From Candidatus Krumholzibacteriota bacterium (lineage in GTDB: Bacteria > Krumholzibacteriota > Krumholzibacteriia > Krumholzibacteriales > Krumholzibacteriaceae): a stretch of 64,000 nt of DNA. The notes under the pieces were generated by a model. That model did no database searches, had not been told where the DNA came from, and worked only from the letters and a program-made list of their open reading frames with translations. Location of the stretch: NCBI GenBank assembly GCA_016932415.1, contig JAFGCX010000007.1, forward strand, positions 62,001-126,000, in the 5' to 3' direction. Below are positions 25,794-34,772 of the stretch, piece after piece (within the stretch, counting starts at the first letter, position 1; each line of letters opens with the position of its first letter). The position numbers and the translations under genes are program-made.

Positions 25794-26841
25794 GGTCGAG
25801 GCGCCTATCGTGACACCAGTCTTTGAGAAGGGGAACAGCCCGCGTCCAGCCGGAGCTTCCGACCGATCCGAGACTGTCGGAATAACATGCCCCGACTGCG
25901 GTGGATCGCTCAGGCTCCGCTCCGGGGAGAAAAGCATACGATGCCAGTACTGCGGATCGGCCCTCTACGTCATAAGCCCGAAAGGGGTAAAACAGTTCAT
26001 CCTTCCTCCAGTCATATCTGACGGCAAAGCAAGACTCGCCGCCCTTCATTTCCTATCAGAGAAGACAGGCGGAAAGATAAAAGCCCGTCACGCGTCGATC
26101 CTTGACATTCGGCTGATCAACGTCCCTTTCTGGAGGCTCAAAGGAAGGCTCGCCGGATGGGTATGCGGAGAAAAAATCACGAGAAGACAGATCGAAGTCT
26201 CAGCTCCCGGCCCCAACGGGACCCAGACCCGTTTCAAGACGATCGAGGAGCGTTCCCCTTTCTCTAAACTTATTTATAAAAATGTCGACTGGAGCACTCC
26301 CGCCTGTTCCCTCCGGGACCTCGGTCTCCAGGGAATAGCCCTGAAGGCCCGGCTTCTCGACTGGAACATCTTCGATCATGAATTGAAAAAAACGCTCAAT
26401 ATCGCCCTGCCGATGAAAACTAGAAAAGAGGCGGAAAGAGACGCTTTCCAGCATCTCTCGACCCTCGCCAAACCGGCATCGTCCAACATTAGAAGCAGCA
26501 GATTCGATATTTTCAGCAAGGACTTCTCGATATATTACTACCCGGTGTATATCCTGCGTTACAGGCACGCGGGCAGGATATATTCGATCACCGTGGACGG
26601 GAACGAGGGTCATATTATCAGGGGAGATTATCCCCGGCAGAAAAAAGGAAGCCGCGCTCTGATCTTTTTTATCCCGGCGACGCTCGCTTTTCTGTTCGGA
26701 ACCTGGGCTCCTCTCGTGCCGATAGCGGCGCTGGCCGTCTATATCTGCAATATGGCGGCAGAAGGCAGATTCATCGCGCCGCATCACTGGTTGATGGGCA
26801 ACCTGCAAAAGTGGCTGGGAGGAGGCTCCACCGATGGATAA
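25783..26841 (+). CDS. Zinc-ribbon membrane protein 2 of the SPFH operon
   Basis: 352 residues from a GTG start with AAGGATG upstream; it overlaps the preceding gene. A zinc ribbon at about 36-60 (CPDCGG, CQYCGS) leads into QFILPPVISDGKARLAALHF and RLINVPFWRLKGR, the same layout as its neighbours. The middle region is longer (residues 130-270), with an FSIYYYPVYILRYRH beta segment, and ends in a hydrophobic pair (about 285-325). Like its neighbours it looks like a cytoplasmic domain tethered to the membrane. Function is unknown. Confidence 0.7.
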   Translation: MKSKVEAPIVTPVFEKGNSPRPAGASDRSETVGITCPDCGGSLRLRSGEKSIRCQYCGSALYVISPKGVKQFILPPVISDGKARLAALHFLSEKTGGKIKARHASILDIRLINVPFWRLKGRLAGWVCGEKITRRQIEVSAPGPNGTQTRFKTIEERSPFSKLIYKNVDWSTPACSLRDLGLQGIALKARLLDWNIFDHELKKTLNIALPMKTRKEAERDAFQHLSTLAKPASSNIRSSRFDIFSKDFSIYYYPVYILRYRHAGRIYSITVDGNEGHIIRGDYPRQKKGSRALIFFIPATLAFLFGTWAPLVPIAALAVYICNMAAEGRFIAPHHWLMGNLQKWLGGGSTDG

Positions 26842-27670
26842 CGGATACAGGATCAGGGATCTCAAGTGCGGACATTGCGGCAACCACCTTCCGGTGATGG
26901 GCGAGTACCTTACCTTCCAGTGCGACCGGTGCTACAGATACTGGATAATATCAGGAGACTCCCTCAAACCACTCTCACCCGCGAGAGTCGTCCTGCCGCA
27001 CGATTACGATGGAGAACCTGTCTTTCTTCCCTTCTGGATCATCGAGATAGATCGAGATAAGATGAGAAGAAATATTGAATCAGCCTGCGCTTCCTTGCGG
27101 GAGATATCCTGCGCCATAGTAGAGACCGGGGCAGAGGCGAGTCCGTCGCTCGTCGACGGGATTATTGACGAGCTCACTGGTCGCGGAAAGGAAGCAAGAT
27201 CAAAAGTGATATTCGGCTCTGTCAGCGAAGGGATAAGGACCCCCGAAAGTGGTGAACTCGGATTCATGCTTCGAAAGATCGATCAGATGGAGAGTTTCAA
27301 CATATTCGTGCCGGCCTTTTACGCCGCCAACACGTACGCTTATATAAAGGTCGGAAGGCTCCTGACGAAACAGCAACCGCCGTTCACCGTTTCGACAGCG
27401 CTCGGGCCGGGAAGGCCCCTTATGTGTTCGCTCAGGCCATCGGAAGCGAAGATACTGATGGATTATATATTCATAGCGACCCTTCCCGATTCGATCCGGG
27501 AAAGCGGGGACCTGCCGGGGATGATCCGCCTTGAAGCGTCTTCCCTTCCCAGGCTCGTCGAATTCCCTTTCGAACTCGACGGCCCATCGTATCGATCTCT
27601 CACCGGCAACTTCCATATCGCGAGGCAACTGATAGAGATGGATGGATCCGATAAAGAACTCCGGGTCTAA
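26834..27670 (+). CDS. Zinc-ribbon protein 3 of the SPFH operon (no membrane segment)
   Basis: 278 residues, overlapping the upstream gene by 8 bp; GGGAGGAGG lies just before the ATG. The N-terminal ribbon is CGHCGN then CDRCYR. VVLPHDYDGEPVFLPFWIIEID repeats the pattern of the other two zinc-ribbon proteins, split here by a Gly-Glu insertion. No hydrophobic segment of membrane length is seen, so it may be the soluble member of the set. It ends the operon; a 210 bp gap precedes the flippase gene. Confidence 0.7.
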   Translation: MDNGYRIRDLKCGHCGNHLPVMGEYLTFQCDRCYRYWIISGDSLKPLSPARVVLPHDYDGEPVFLPFWIIEIDRDKMRRNIESACASLREISCAIVETGAEASPSLVDGIIDELTGRGKEARSKVIFGSVSEGIRTPESGELGFMLRKIDQMESFNIFVPAFYAANTYAYIKVGRLLTKQQPPFTVSTALGPGRPLMCSLRPSEAKILMDYIFIATLPDSIRESGDLPGMIRLEASSLPRLVEFPFELDGPSYRSLTGNFHIARQLIEMDGSDKELRV

Positions 27671-27880
27671 ATACTTTCCCCCAGTTGTGGAAATAAATTC
27701 CCTCCTGAATGATCCGTGCTGAGTCAGATCTGCCAGGCAAAATGATCCGCCTTGATAACACCCATAACGGCAACGGGTTACCAACGTCCAATTAATTCGT
27801 TTTTCCAGCCGGAGAAGGCAGTCTTCTTGCGTTAACCGATTACCGCCTATGAGATCGAACGAAAAAGGAGCTAAAACAGT

Positions 27881-29428
27881 TTGACTGACGCTACAGTTGT
27901 CGATAAACGGGAAAAACACTCCCCGGAAGACAGGCATGAAATAAAAGAGCACGCGATACCGTCGTTGGAAGAGTCCGGTGAAGGTTCAAAGGTCGAATCT
28001 TCCCCCGTCATCGGGAGAGTCCTGAGAAATACCCTGTCGCTTACCGGAGCGAACGCGGTATCTTCCGTCCTCGCTTTTTTTGCCACCGCCTATCTCGCCC
28101 GGGTACTCGCCGCGGAAGGATTCGGAATACTCGGTTTCGCCCAGGCGGCGATAACATATTTCACTCTTTTTATAAATATGGGGTTTACTCATTTCGGCGT
28201 CAGGGAGATCGCCAGAAACCCTTCCAGCACTGAAAAATACGTCAACAATATAGTGACGATCAGGATCATACTCGCCACAGTCGCCTACGCCCTTCTGCTC
28301 CTTTTCACCTCGATGCTTTCCAAGCCGATGACGGTAAAACTCGTGATGCTTGTACTGGGACTGAAACTCTACTCAATGACATTCCATCTCAGGTGGGTCT
28401 TCCAGGGCAGGGAGAAGATGGGCTGGATAGCTTTGAGCAGGATAGCCCCCCAGCTGCTCTATGCGGTATCGGTCTGGGTCCTGATAAAGGAAAGCTCCCA
28501 GATCATCCGTGTGCCGGCGCTACAGGTCGCCTCCGTGACGGCAGGCAGCCTTATCCTGCTGGCCAGTTACATCCATGGAGGTCACCGCATCCGATTGAGT
28601 TTCGACCTGGCCTTCTGGAAAGACGCTTTCAGACAGAGCCTGCCGATGGCGGCAAGCTTCATACTCAGCCAGATCTACGTCAACTTCGACATGATAATGC
28701 TCGGATTCACCCACGGCGAGGAGACTGTCGGATATTACCATGCCGCGTACAAGATCATTTTCACGATCAATCTTTTCGGCACTTACTATTTCTTCAGCCT
28801 CTTTCCCAACCTTTCGCGCGTATTTTCATCATCGGTAAAACAGCTCGGCCTTCTTCTATCCAAGAGCATGCGGCACATGATAATCCTTCTTGTCCCGATA
28901 TCCGCCGGAGGGATGGTACTGGCCGGACCGATGATCCGGACGGCATTCGGAAACGGCTATGCGGCAAGCATCCTCCCCCTGCAGATCCTCATCTGGAGCA
29001 TCGCGATAATCAATATCCGCCAGCATTTCAGTAACACCCTGATCGCTTCGAACAGGCAGAAGCGCTACCTCCTCTGCGCCTCTCTCGGAGCTGTGACGAA
29101 TATTATCCTTAACCTTATATTCATTCCGGCCTTCGGGATGAGCGCGGCGGCTGCGACGACCCTCTTTTCGGAACTTGTCGTCATGCTGACGATGTACCGG
29201 GAGACGAGGAAGGTCATATCGATAAATATACTCCCGATGCTGTGGAAGCCTGTTGCCGCTTCGACGGGGATGGTCGCCGTATTGATGATAATCCCGGGAT
29301 GGAACGTCTTTCTCAGAACAGGATTCGGGATCGCAGTATATTTTCCGATCCTCTTTGTCACGAGAGGAATATCAGTTAAAGAGATCAAGGCGATGGCCAC
29401 TCATCTGCGAGAATGGAGAAGAAGATGA
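27881..29428 (+). CDS. Polysaccharide flippase (Wzx/MOP superfamily)
   Basis: 515 residues starting at TTG 27881 with AAAAAGGAG ten bases upstream. A charged 45-residue N-terminal tail precedes VIGRVLRNTLSLTGANAVSSVLAF, the start of the transport fold with about 12-14 membrane segments. LARVLAAEGFGILGFAQAAITYF and FTHFGVREIARNP are typical of Wzx/RfbX flippases, which move undecaprenyl-linked glycan units across the inner membrane. It is the first gene of a surface-glycan cluster that continues to 35.95 kb. Confidence 0.9.
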   Translation: MTDATVVDKREKHSPEDRHEIKEHAIPSLEESGEGSKVESSPVIGRVLRNTLSLTGANAVSSVLAFFATAYLARVLAAEGFGILGFAQAAITYFTLFINMGFTHFGVREIARNPSSTEKYVNNIVTIRIILATVAYALLLLFTSMLSKPMTVKLVMLVLGLKLYSMTFHLRWVFQGREKMGWIALSRIAPQLLYAVSVWVLIKESSQIIRVPALQVASVTAGSLILLASYIHGGHRIRLSFDLAFWKDAFRQSLPMAASFILSQIYVNFDMIMLGFTHGEETVGYYHAAYKIIFTINLFGTYYFFSLFPNLSRVFSSSVKQLGLLLSKSMRHMIILLVPISAGGMVLAGPMIRTAFGNGYAASILPLQILIWSIAIINIRQHFSNTLIASNRQKRYLLCASLGAVTNIILNLIFIPAFGMSAAAATTLFSELVVMLTMYRETRKVISINILPMLWKPVAASTGMVAVLMIIPGWNVFLRTGFGIAVYFPILFVTRGISVKEIKAMATHLREWRRR

Positions 29429-31182
29429 TGCTGACAAAAACAGGCGTCAGCCTCACCGGGCCGGCAGACCTTTTTACGCCGACCCACCTCTGCCAGCAAC
29501 CGAAATACCGCGTCGCGGGAGGCCGCTGGACCAGCAGCTTCAATAAAGCGGCGATGGAGGCAAGTGGCGACCTTCACTGGGACACCGCGGCGATTCTCTC
29601 ATCGATAGCTTTCCACTACCCGGTCGGCGACCTGACGATGGTCAGGGAAGTATCGAGAAATCCATGGCTCTCGGAAACAGGCGGGGCTGATGACCCGATC
29701 CTTTCGGAGATTCCGCCTCACGGCTGGCGCGCCGGGACTCCCCCGTCGATCGCCGAAGACCTCGGGGTATTGTTATACGAAGAAGGCAGGCGGGTATGCA
29801 CCGGTAGAAATGAGATATATATCCTCCTTTCAGGTGGGCTCGACAGCAGGATAGTCGCCGGCACTCTCCGGCACCTGTGGAAAGACGGCGTGATAGATAA
29901 TAGACCGGTCGGACTTACATGGGGACTGGAGAATTCAAGAGACGCGGTATACGCTAAAGCAGTGGCCGACATCCTCGATTTCGACTGGATCAATATTCCG
30001 GTAACTCCCGGGACACTTTTTGACAATATCGATCTCTCCGCCGCGAACGGGGCTCTTGTCCCTCCGCCAGATCTGCACCGCGTCTCATGGTTCTCATCGT
30101 TGAGCCGGGACGCCATCGTCCTTGCCGGAAGTTACGGCGATTCGATAGGCCGCGCCGAGTTCAGCGGCAATCACCTGCTGGAACTCGAAGCTCATTCGCC
30201 GTTAAATCTTTTCGGGCTTGTAAGGCCAGATCTCTGCGCTTCAGCGGCGGACAGGATCACCGGACAGCTTGAAAATCTCTCATCAAGGGCTCCCGATGAA
30301 CCTGAATATGCCAGGTTCGAACATGAGCAGCAGGCTCATTACATGAGGGGGATGATACACCAGGCGATGAGCCTTATCGGAAAACACTGCTCGATCTACC
30401 AGTTCTTTACCGATCCTTCGGTATATTCATATATATGGTCGATCCATCCATCGATGCGAGGCGACAGGGTGTACGGATATCTCCTTGAATCGCTGGACAG
30501 CCGTCTGGCCCGGCTTCCATGGGCAAGAACGAACAGGGCGCTGAGGGGAAGGACTGAAGGCGCGGAAAGAGGTCTGGCAGTTGATTTTCACCGTTACTGC
30601 GAATGGATAAGCGGCCCGCTATATAAAAAGATCTCCGAGATCGTCGATCCGGACTGGTTCGAAGGGACCGGCATATTCGTCAGGGAGAAGGTCGAAGCGC
30701 TCGGGAAAAGAATCGCTGCCGGCGGATCCAGTTGCCACCAGGACAGTTTCAAACCTTATAACGTCTGGCTGTGGCTGGCGAGCCTGAGACGAATGGAGGA
30801 GATCCAGCGCTGTAATGGAAAATCGATAATCCCGGGACAATTCGCCATAAGACCATGCCCTCCCGAACTCGAGGACCATCCGGCAGACAAAAGGTCTCTC
30901 CTCAGAAAGCTTGCTTCAAAAAGCGAACTGGCCAGGAATCTGAAGAGAAAAGCAAGGAGAGCTCTCCTTAAGCGAAAAGCGTTTAAAAACTTTCCTCCCG
31001 CTGGAATTGGTCGTGAGACCCCCATGCGGGACCAATCGCGTCTTGAAGAGCCTGGAGGAAGCCGGCCTGATGGACCGGCCGGATTCCAAAGACAAAAGAC
31101 TAAAGTCCCAGCGGGGATATCCGATCAGAAATGCGGGGACCCTGAAGCGGTGGCAGGGAAGTCACGGCATATTAGAAGATGA
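29425..31182 (+). CDS. Asparagine-synthetase-like protein without a glutamine amidotransferase domain
   Basis: About 585 residues; ATG 29425 has GGAGAAG just upstream, while an in-frame ATG at 29413 also exists. The frame overlaps the flippase stop. YILLSGGLDSRIVAGTLRHLW (split here at its SGGLDS core) is the pyrophosphatase-loop motif of the AsnB synthetase domain, preceded by a degenerate domain that lacks the N-terminal catalytic Cys of class II amidotransferases. It may form an amide or related bond with an amine other than glutamine-derived ammonia. The last 60 residues are low complexity (Pro, Gly, Arg). A complete AsnB follows 44 bp downstream. Confidence 0.75.
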   Translation: MMLTKTGVSLTGPADLFTPTHLCQQPKYRVAGGRWTSSFNKAAMEASGDLHWDTAAILSSIAFHYPVGDLTMVREVSRNPWLSETGGADDPILSEIPPHGWRAGTPPSIAEDLGVLLYEEGRRVCTGRNEIYILLSGGLDSRIVAGTLRHLWKDGVIDNRPVGLTWGLENSRDAVYAKAVADILDFDWINIPVTPGTLFDNIDLSAANGALVPPPDLHRVSWFSSLSRDAIVLAGSYGDSIGRAEFSGNHLLELEAHSPLNLFGLVRPDLCASAADRITGQLENLSSRAPDEPEYARFEHEQQAHYMRGMIHQAMSLIGKHCSIYQFFTDPSVYSYIWSIHPSMRGDRVYGYLLESLDSRLARLPWARTNRALRGRTEGAERGLAVDFHRYCEWISGPLYKKISEIVDPDWFEGTGIFVREKVEALGKRIAAGGSSCHQDSFKPYNVWLWLASLRRMEEIQRCNGKSIIPGQFAIRPCPPELEDHPADKRSLLRKLASKSELARNLKRKARRALLKRKAFKNFPPAGIGRETPMRDQSRLEEPGGSRPDGPAGFQRQKTKVPAGISDQKCGDPEAVAGKSRHIRR

Positions 31183-31226
31183 TCGATAGCGTAAACAAAG
31201 AGACTGAAACGGAGGAGTGACCTCGA

Positions 31227-33209
31227 ATGTGCGGAATAACAGGGATCTTTCACCTTGATCCAAGAGAAAATGCCGATCCCGCCCTGCTCGAAAGAATGAC
31301 ATCTCTTCTCGAGCACAGGGGGCCCGATGACGAAGGGTTTTTTTACGAAGGCAGGATCGCGCTGGGCCACAGAAGGCTGTCCATCATAGATCTCGATACG
31401 GGGCACCAGCCGATGTCGGACAGCGAAAAGACGATCTGGATCGTCTTTAATGGAGAAATCTACAATTTTAAAAAGATCCGACGCGAGCTGTCGCGGAAAG
31501 GCCATTCTTTCAGGACCCGCTCCGACACCGAAGTGATCATCGAAGCGTATAAGGAATGGGGGACTGAATTCGTCGAAAGATTCAACGGGATGTTCGCCCT
31601 CGCGCTATGGGACAAGGCAAATAGCCGGCTCGTCATCGCCAGGGACAGGCTTGGAATCAAGCCTCTCTACACTTCAATAGTCGACGGGACTCTCCTTTTC
31701 GCCTCTGAGATGAAATCGATCCTCGCGCACCCGCGTTTCCGGCGCGAAGTCGATCCGGAAAGCATATCAAGCTATCTCGGCTACAGGTGCGTACCCGGAG
31801 AAAAGACCCTTTTCACAGGCATCGAAAAACTCTCTCCCGGACATCTGCTGATAGTTGAGAACGGATATATGTCCAAGGTCCGGTACTGGAACCTTCCCGC
31901 TCCGGGCAAAGGCAGGGACAGGGGAGAAGAATATTACATCAGCAAGATCCGTTCGCTGCTGAAGCGTTCGGTTAAAAGCCGCATGATAAGCGATGTGCCT
32001 CTCGGCGCCTATCTCAGCGGCGGCCTTGACAGTTCGATAATCGTCTCGATAATGGCCCGTCTCAGCGCGAAACCGGTAAAGACATACACGATCGGGTTCG
32101 AGGACGAGGGTTTTAACGAACTCAAATATGCCAGAGCGGTCGCCAACGCGTTCCGGACCGATCATACAGAGATAATCGTCGATGACCGTGAATATATCGA
32201 TCTTATCCCCAGGCTGATCAGGATGAAGGATGCCCCGCTCGCCGTCGCCAATGAAGTGCCGCTCCATATCATGTCGAGAGAGCTGCGCAAGGATATAACT
32301 GTCGTTCTTTCGGGAGAAGGCGCCGACGAACTCTTCGCCGGATACGGCAGGATATTCAGGTCGCCGTTCGACTACGAGAGGGCACGGTTCCTCGAGGATG
32401 ACACGACGATCCACGCTGAATACCGGGAGAGACTACTTTCGAAACTGCAGGATATTTACGGTGTGAGAAGTTTCGTCGGGGAACTCGATCACTTTATCAA
32501 CAAGTACCACTGGCTCAGCAGGCTTGACAAGGAAGCTCTCCTTTCGAGCCGGATAATAGACAAAATAAACGGAGATTCAAGAGTGGTCGACTTTTTTGCC
32601 CGTCAGTTCAAGGAAATGGAAGGAGCATCACACTATGAAAAACTCCTTTATATCTTTCAAAAAACGCATCTCGAAAACCTTCTGATGCGGGTCGACATGA
32701 CGACGATGGCGACCTCTGTCGAAGCAAGGGTGCCGTTCGTCGATCATGAATTGATAGAGTTCGTCTTCTCGATGCCTTTTGAATACAAACTAAGATGGAA
32801 AAGTGACGTGCACAGGCTGATGGCCGCCTTTCTGCCGAGTGACGAGATCAGCGAGATCTACGATACGCCAAAATATATTCTCAAGGCATCATACCGCGAC
32901 GATCTTCCCGAAGAAATAACAGACCGCAGGAAAATGGGGTTTCCCGTGCCCCTTGACAGATGGACGGGAGGAAGATACCAGGAGTTCATGAAAGAGATCC
33001 TTCTTGATGAAAGGACCAGGCGGCGCGGGATCTTCAACCTCGACGCGATTGAAAAATGGCTGGCCGGAGACAGGACCAGCAATCATTCTTCATCCCTGAA
33101 ACTCTGGATGCTTATGAACCTCGAGATCTGGTTCAGGGAATATATCGATCAGGTTCCGGTGAACGAGACACCTGACATTGGAAAAATCCACCTCGTTCAG
33201 AACGCTTAA
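31227..33209 (+). CDS. asnB: Glutamine-hydrolysing asparagine synthetase family protein
   Basis: 660 residues. Cys2 (MCGITGIF) is the glutaminase nucleophile, with LEHRGPDDEG, LGHRRLSIIDL and FNGEIYN completing the amidotransferase domain, and GAYLSGGLDSSIIVSIMA (about 264) giving the ATP-pyrophosphatase motif. The enzyme transfers amide nitrogen from glutamine to an aspartyl or similar carboxylate. Placed within a glycan cluster, it may amidate a sugar acid or an amino-acid substituent, as such paralogues do in some O-antigen loci, rather than make free asparagine. GGAGGAG lies upstream of the ATG. Confidence 0.9.
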   Translation: MCGITGIFHLDPRENADPALLERMTSLLEHRGPDDEGFFYEGRIALGHRRLSIIDLDTGHQPMSDSEKTIWIVFNGEIYNFKKIRRELSRKGHSFRTRSDTEVIIEAYKEWGTEFVERFNGMFALALWDKANSRLVIARDRLGIKPLYTSIVDGTLLFASEMKSILAHPRFRREVDPESISSYLGYRCVPGEKTLFTGIEKLSPGHLLIVENGYMSKVRYWNLPAPGKGRDRGEEYYISKIRSLLKRSVKSRMISDVPLGAYLSGGLDSSIIVSIMARLSAKPVKTYTIGFEDEGFNELKYARAVANAFRTDHTEIIVDDREYIDLIPRLIRMKDAPLAVANEVPLHIMSRELRKDITVVLSGEGADELFAGYGRIFRSPFDYERARFLEDDTTIHAEYRERLLSKLQDIYGVRSFVGELDHFINKYHWLSRLDKEALLSSRIIDKINGDSRVVDFFARQFKEMEGASHYEKLLYIFQKTHLENLLMRVDMTTMATSVEARVPFVDHELIEFVFSMPFEYKLRWKSDVHRLMAAFLPSDEISEIYDTPKYILKASYRDDLPEEITDRRKMGFPVPLDRWTGGRYQEFMKEILLDERTRRRGIFNLDAIEKWLAGDRTSNHSSSLKLWMLMNLEIWFREYIDQVPVNETPDIGKIHLVQNA

Positions 33210-33253
33210 GGCAGGATATCGGCCTGTCATGACAGGGAAGGAATGAAGGAAAG

Positions 33254-33997
33254 ATGAAAGTGATCATACTCGCCGCGGGAAAGGGAGAGCGCCTCTATCC
33301 ACTGACGAAGAACAGTCCGAAATCCCTTCTCGAACTCGGAGGCGGCAAAACGGTACTCGAAAGCCAGCTCGATCATATCGTCGAAGCGGGAATACACGAT
33401 GTCACTATCGTGACCGGGTACAAGACCGAACAGATCGAAGCAAAGATAATCGACCGCACTGATCCGGAGATCTCGATATGTTATAACCCGTTTTTCGCCA
33501 CAAGCAACAATCTGATATCCGCCTGGATGGCGGTGCGTCAGACTAACGAGAACTTCGTCCTCGTCAACGGGGATGACGTCTTCCGCCCGCATGTCCTTTC
33601 CGGGCTGATCGAATCGCGCCATGATATAACGATGGTGATCGACCGGAAGGAAAAGTACGATTCGGACGACATGAAAGTCGTCACTTCCGGCGGGCTCGTC
33701 CACAAAGTAAGCAAACAGATCGGAGAAGAGGAAGCGAACGGAGAATCGATCGGGATGATCATGTTCAGGGGAAAGGGGAGGGGGATAATCCTCGATACTC
33801 TCGAGGAGATGGCTCGAAAAGAAGAAAACAAACAGATATTCTATCTTGCCGCCCTCCAGAATATCATGGACAAGGGATACCCGGTCCATTATCACGAATG
33901 TTCCCGCGAAGACTGGGCGGAGATCGATTTCCACTCGGATCTGTCATTCATCCGCAAACATATCGAGAATTTCGCGGCTGATATAGTCAATATATAA
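33254..33997 (+). CDS. LicC/IPCT-like CTP-dependent cytidylyltransferase
   Basis: 247 residues of a nucleotidyltransferase fold. MKVIILAAGKGERLYPLT is the NTP-binding loop, with KSLLELGG next. NPFFATSNNLISAW and VLVNGDDVF near residues 78 and 105, and WAEIDFHSDL near the end, resemble phosphocholine and inositol-1-phosphate cytidylyltransferases more than glucose-1-phosphate enzymes. It should make a CDP-activated alcohol or polyol. The CDP-alcohol transferase gene follows after 13 bp, which supports the pair acting in sequence. Confidence 0.85.
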   Translation: MKVIILAAGKGERLYPLTKNSPKSLLELGGGKTVLESQLDHIVEAGIHDVTIVTGYKTEQIEAKIIDRTDPEISICYNPFFATSNNLISAWMAVRQTNENFVLVNGDDVFRPHVLSGLIESRHDITMVIDRKEKYDSDDMKVVTSGGLVHKVSKQIGEEEANGESIGMIMFRGKGRGIILDTLEEMARKEENKQIFYLAALQNIMDKGYPVHYHECSREDWAEIDFHSDLSFIRKHIENFAADIVNI

Positions 33998-34010
33998 GAA
34001 AGGGACGGCG

Positions 34011-34772
34011 ATGGAATCGATAGCCCGGCTGAAAGAGATATGCAGAAGGGATAATTTCGATGACAACCAGCGTACGATGGGCTCGGCGGCGAGGATATCG
34101 ATCTATTTCACGCGGCTTTTTCTCATGATGAAGATGTCCGCCAACCAGGTCACATGGCTCTTCACCTTTCTTGGAACTGTCGGAGCTCTCTGCTTTCTTT
34201 CCCCTGGAGTCGCCGGCGCGGCGGCGGGATACATACTTTACCGCCTGCACGTGATAGTCGACGTCTCCGACGGGGAAGTGGCTAGGTACCGCGATACTTT
34301 CAGCCCCTTCGGCGCCTACCTCGACTACCTCACTCATTACTTCGTGTATAATATCGTTCTTTTCGCCATACCATTCAGGTTCTTCCTCGATACTGGAAAA
34401 GCCTGGGGACTTGTCACCGGCGCCGTACTGATGCTTTCGATCACCCTGAACCGCGCCTCGGTCGACTGCTGGTTCCGCGCCAACTTCGGAAAGCGCGACC
34501 GCGGCGATATCGAGGAAGGCGGCCGGAACGCTGGCAGAAGCGCTCTCGCGCCGATCGTGAAGTGGTCGGTACTGGCGGCGAGCAGGGCATCTGGATTACA
34601 GACCTTTCTCGACCTCTACCTCATCTCGATGATCGTCGAATCGATCACCGGAGTCGAGTCAAGGAGCTGGCTGATCCCCTCTTACGCTCTGATCCTTTTT
34701 TCCTTCACGATAGCAAGGATCGCGTACACGATTTTCAGGGGACAGATACCGAGAAGGGCGACATACTACTGA
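34011..34772 (+). CDS. CDP-alcohol phosphatidyltransferase family protein with an altered fourth metal-site residue
   Basis: 253 residues with about six membrane segments. The family motif D-x2-D-G-x2-A-R-x8-G-x3-D-x3-D reads D84, D87, G88, A91, R92, G101, D105 and then His109 where the last Asp is expected (DVSDGEVARYR then GAYLDYLTH). The fourth Asp is thought to act as catalytic base, so the change is noteworthy, although some divergent homologues may use His. It should join a CDP-activated head group to a lipid or polyol phosphate, using the product of the upstream cytidylyltransferase. The next gene starts within its stop codon (TGATG). Confidence 0.82.
   Translation: MESIARLKEICRRDNFDDNQRTMGSAARISIYFTRLFLMMKMSANQVTWLFTFLGTVGALCFLSPGVAGAAAGYILYRLHVIVDVSDGEVARYRDTFSPFGAYLDYLTHYFVYNIVLFAIPFRFFLDTGKAWGLVTGAVLMLSITLNRASVDCWFRANFGKRDRGDIEEGGRNAGRSALAPIVKWSVLAASRASGLQTFLDLYLISMIVESITGVESRSWLIPSYALILFSFTIARIAYTIFRGQIPRRATYY

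Noticed and set aside
31007-31189. Shifted frame over the end of the first asparagine-synthetase-like gene, with a VLKSLEEAGLMDRPDSKDKR stretch recalling MarR regulators
   Set aside because: The main frame is open to its own stop and the resemblance is short. No start with a ribosome site; most likely chance, though a frameshift near 30980 cannot be excluded.
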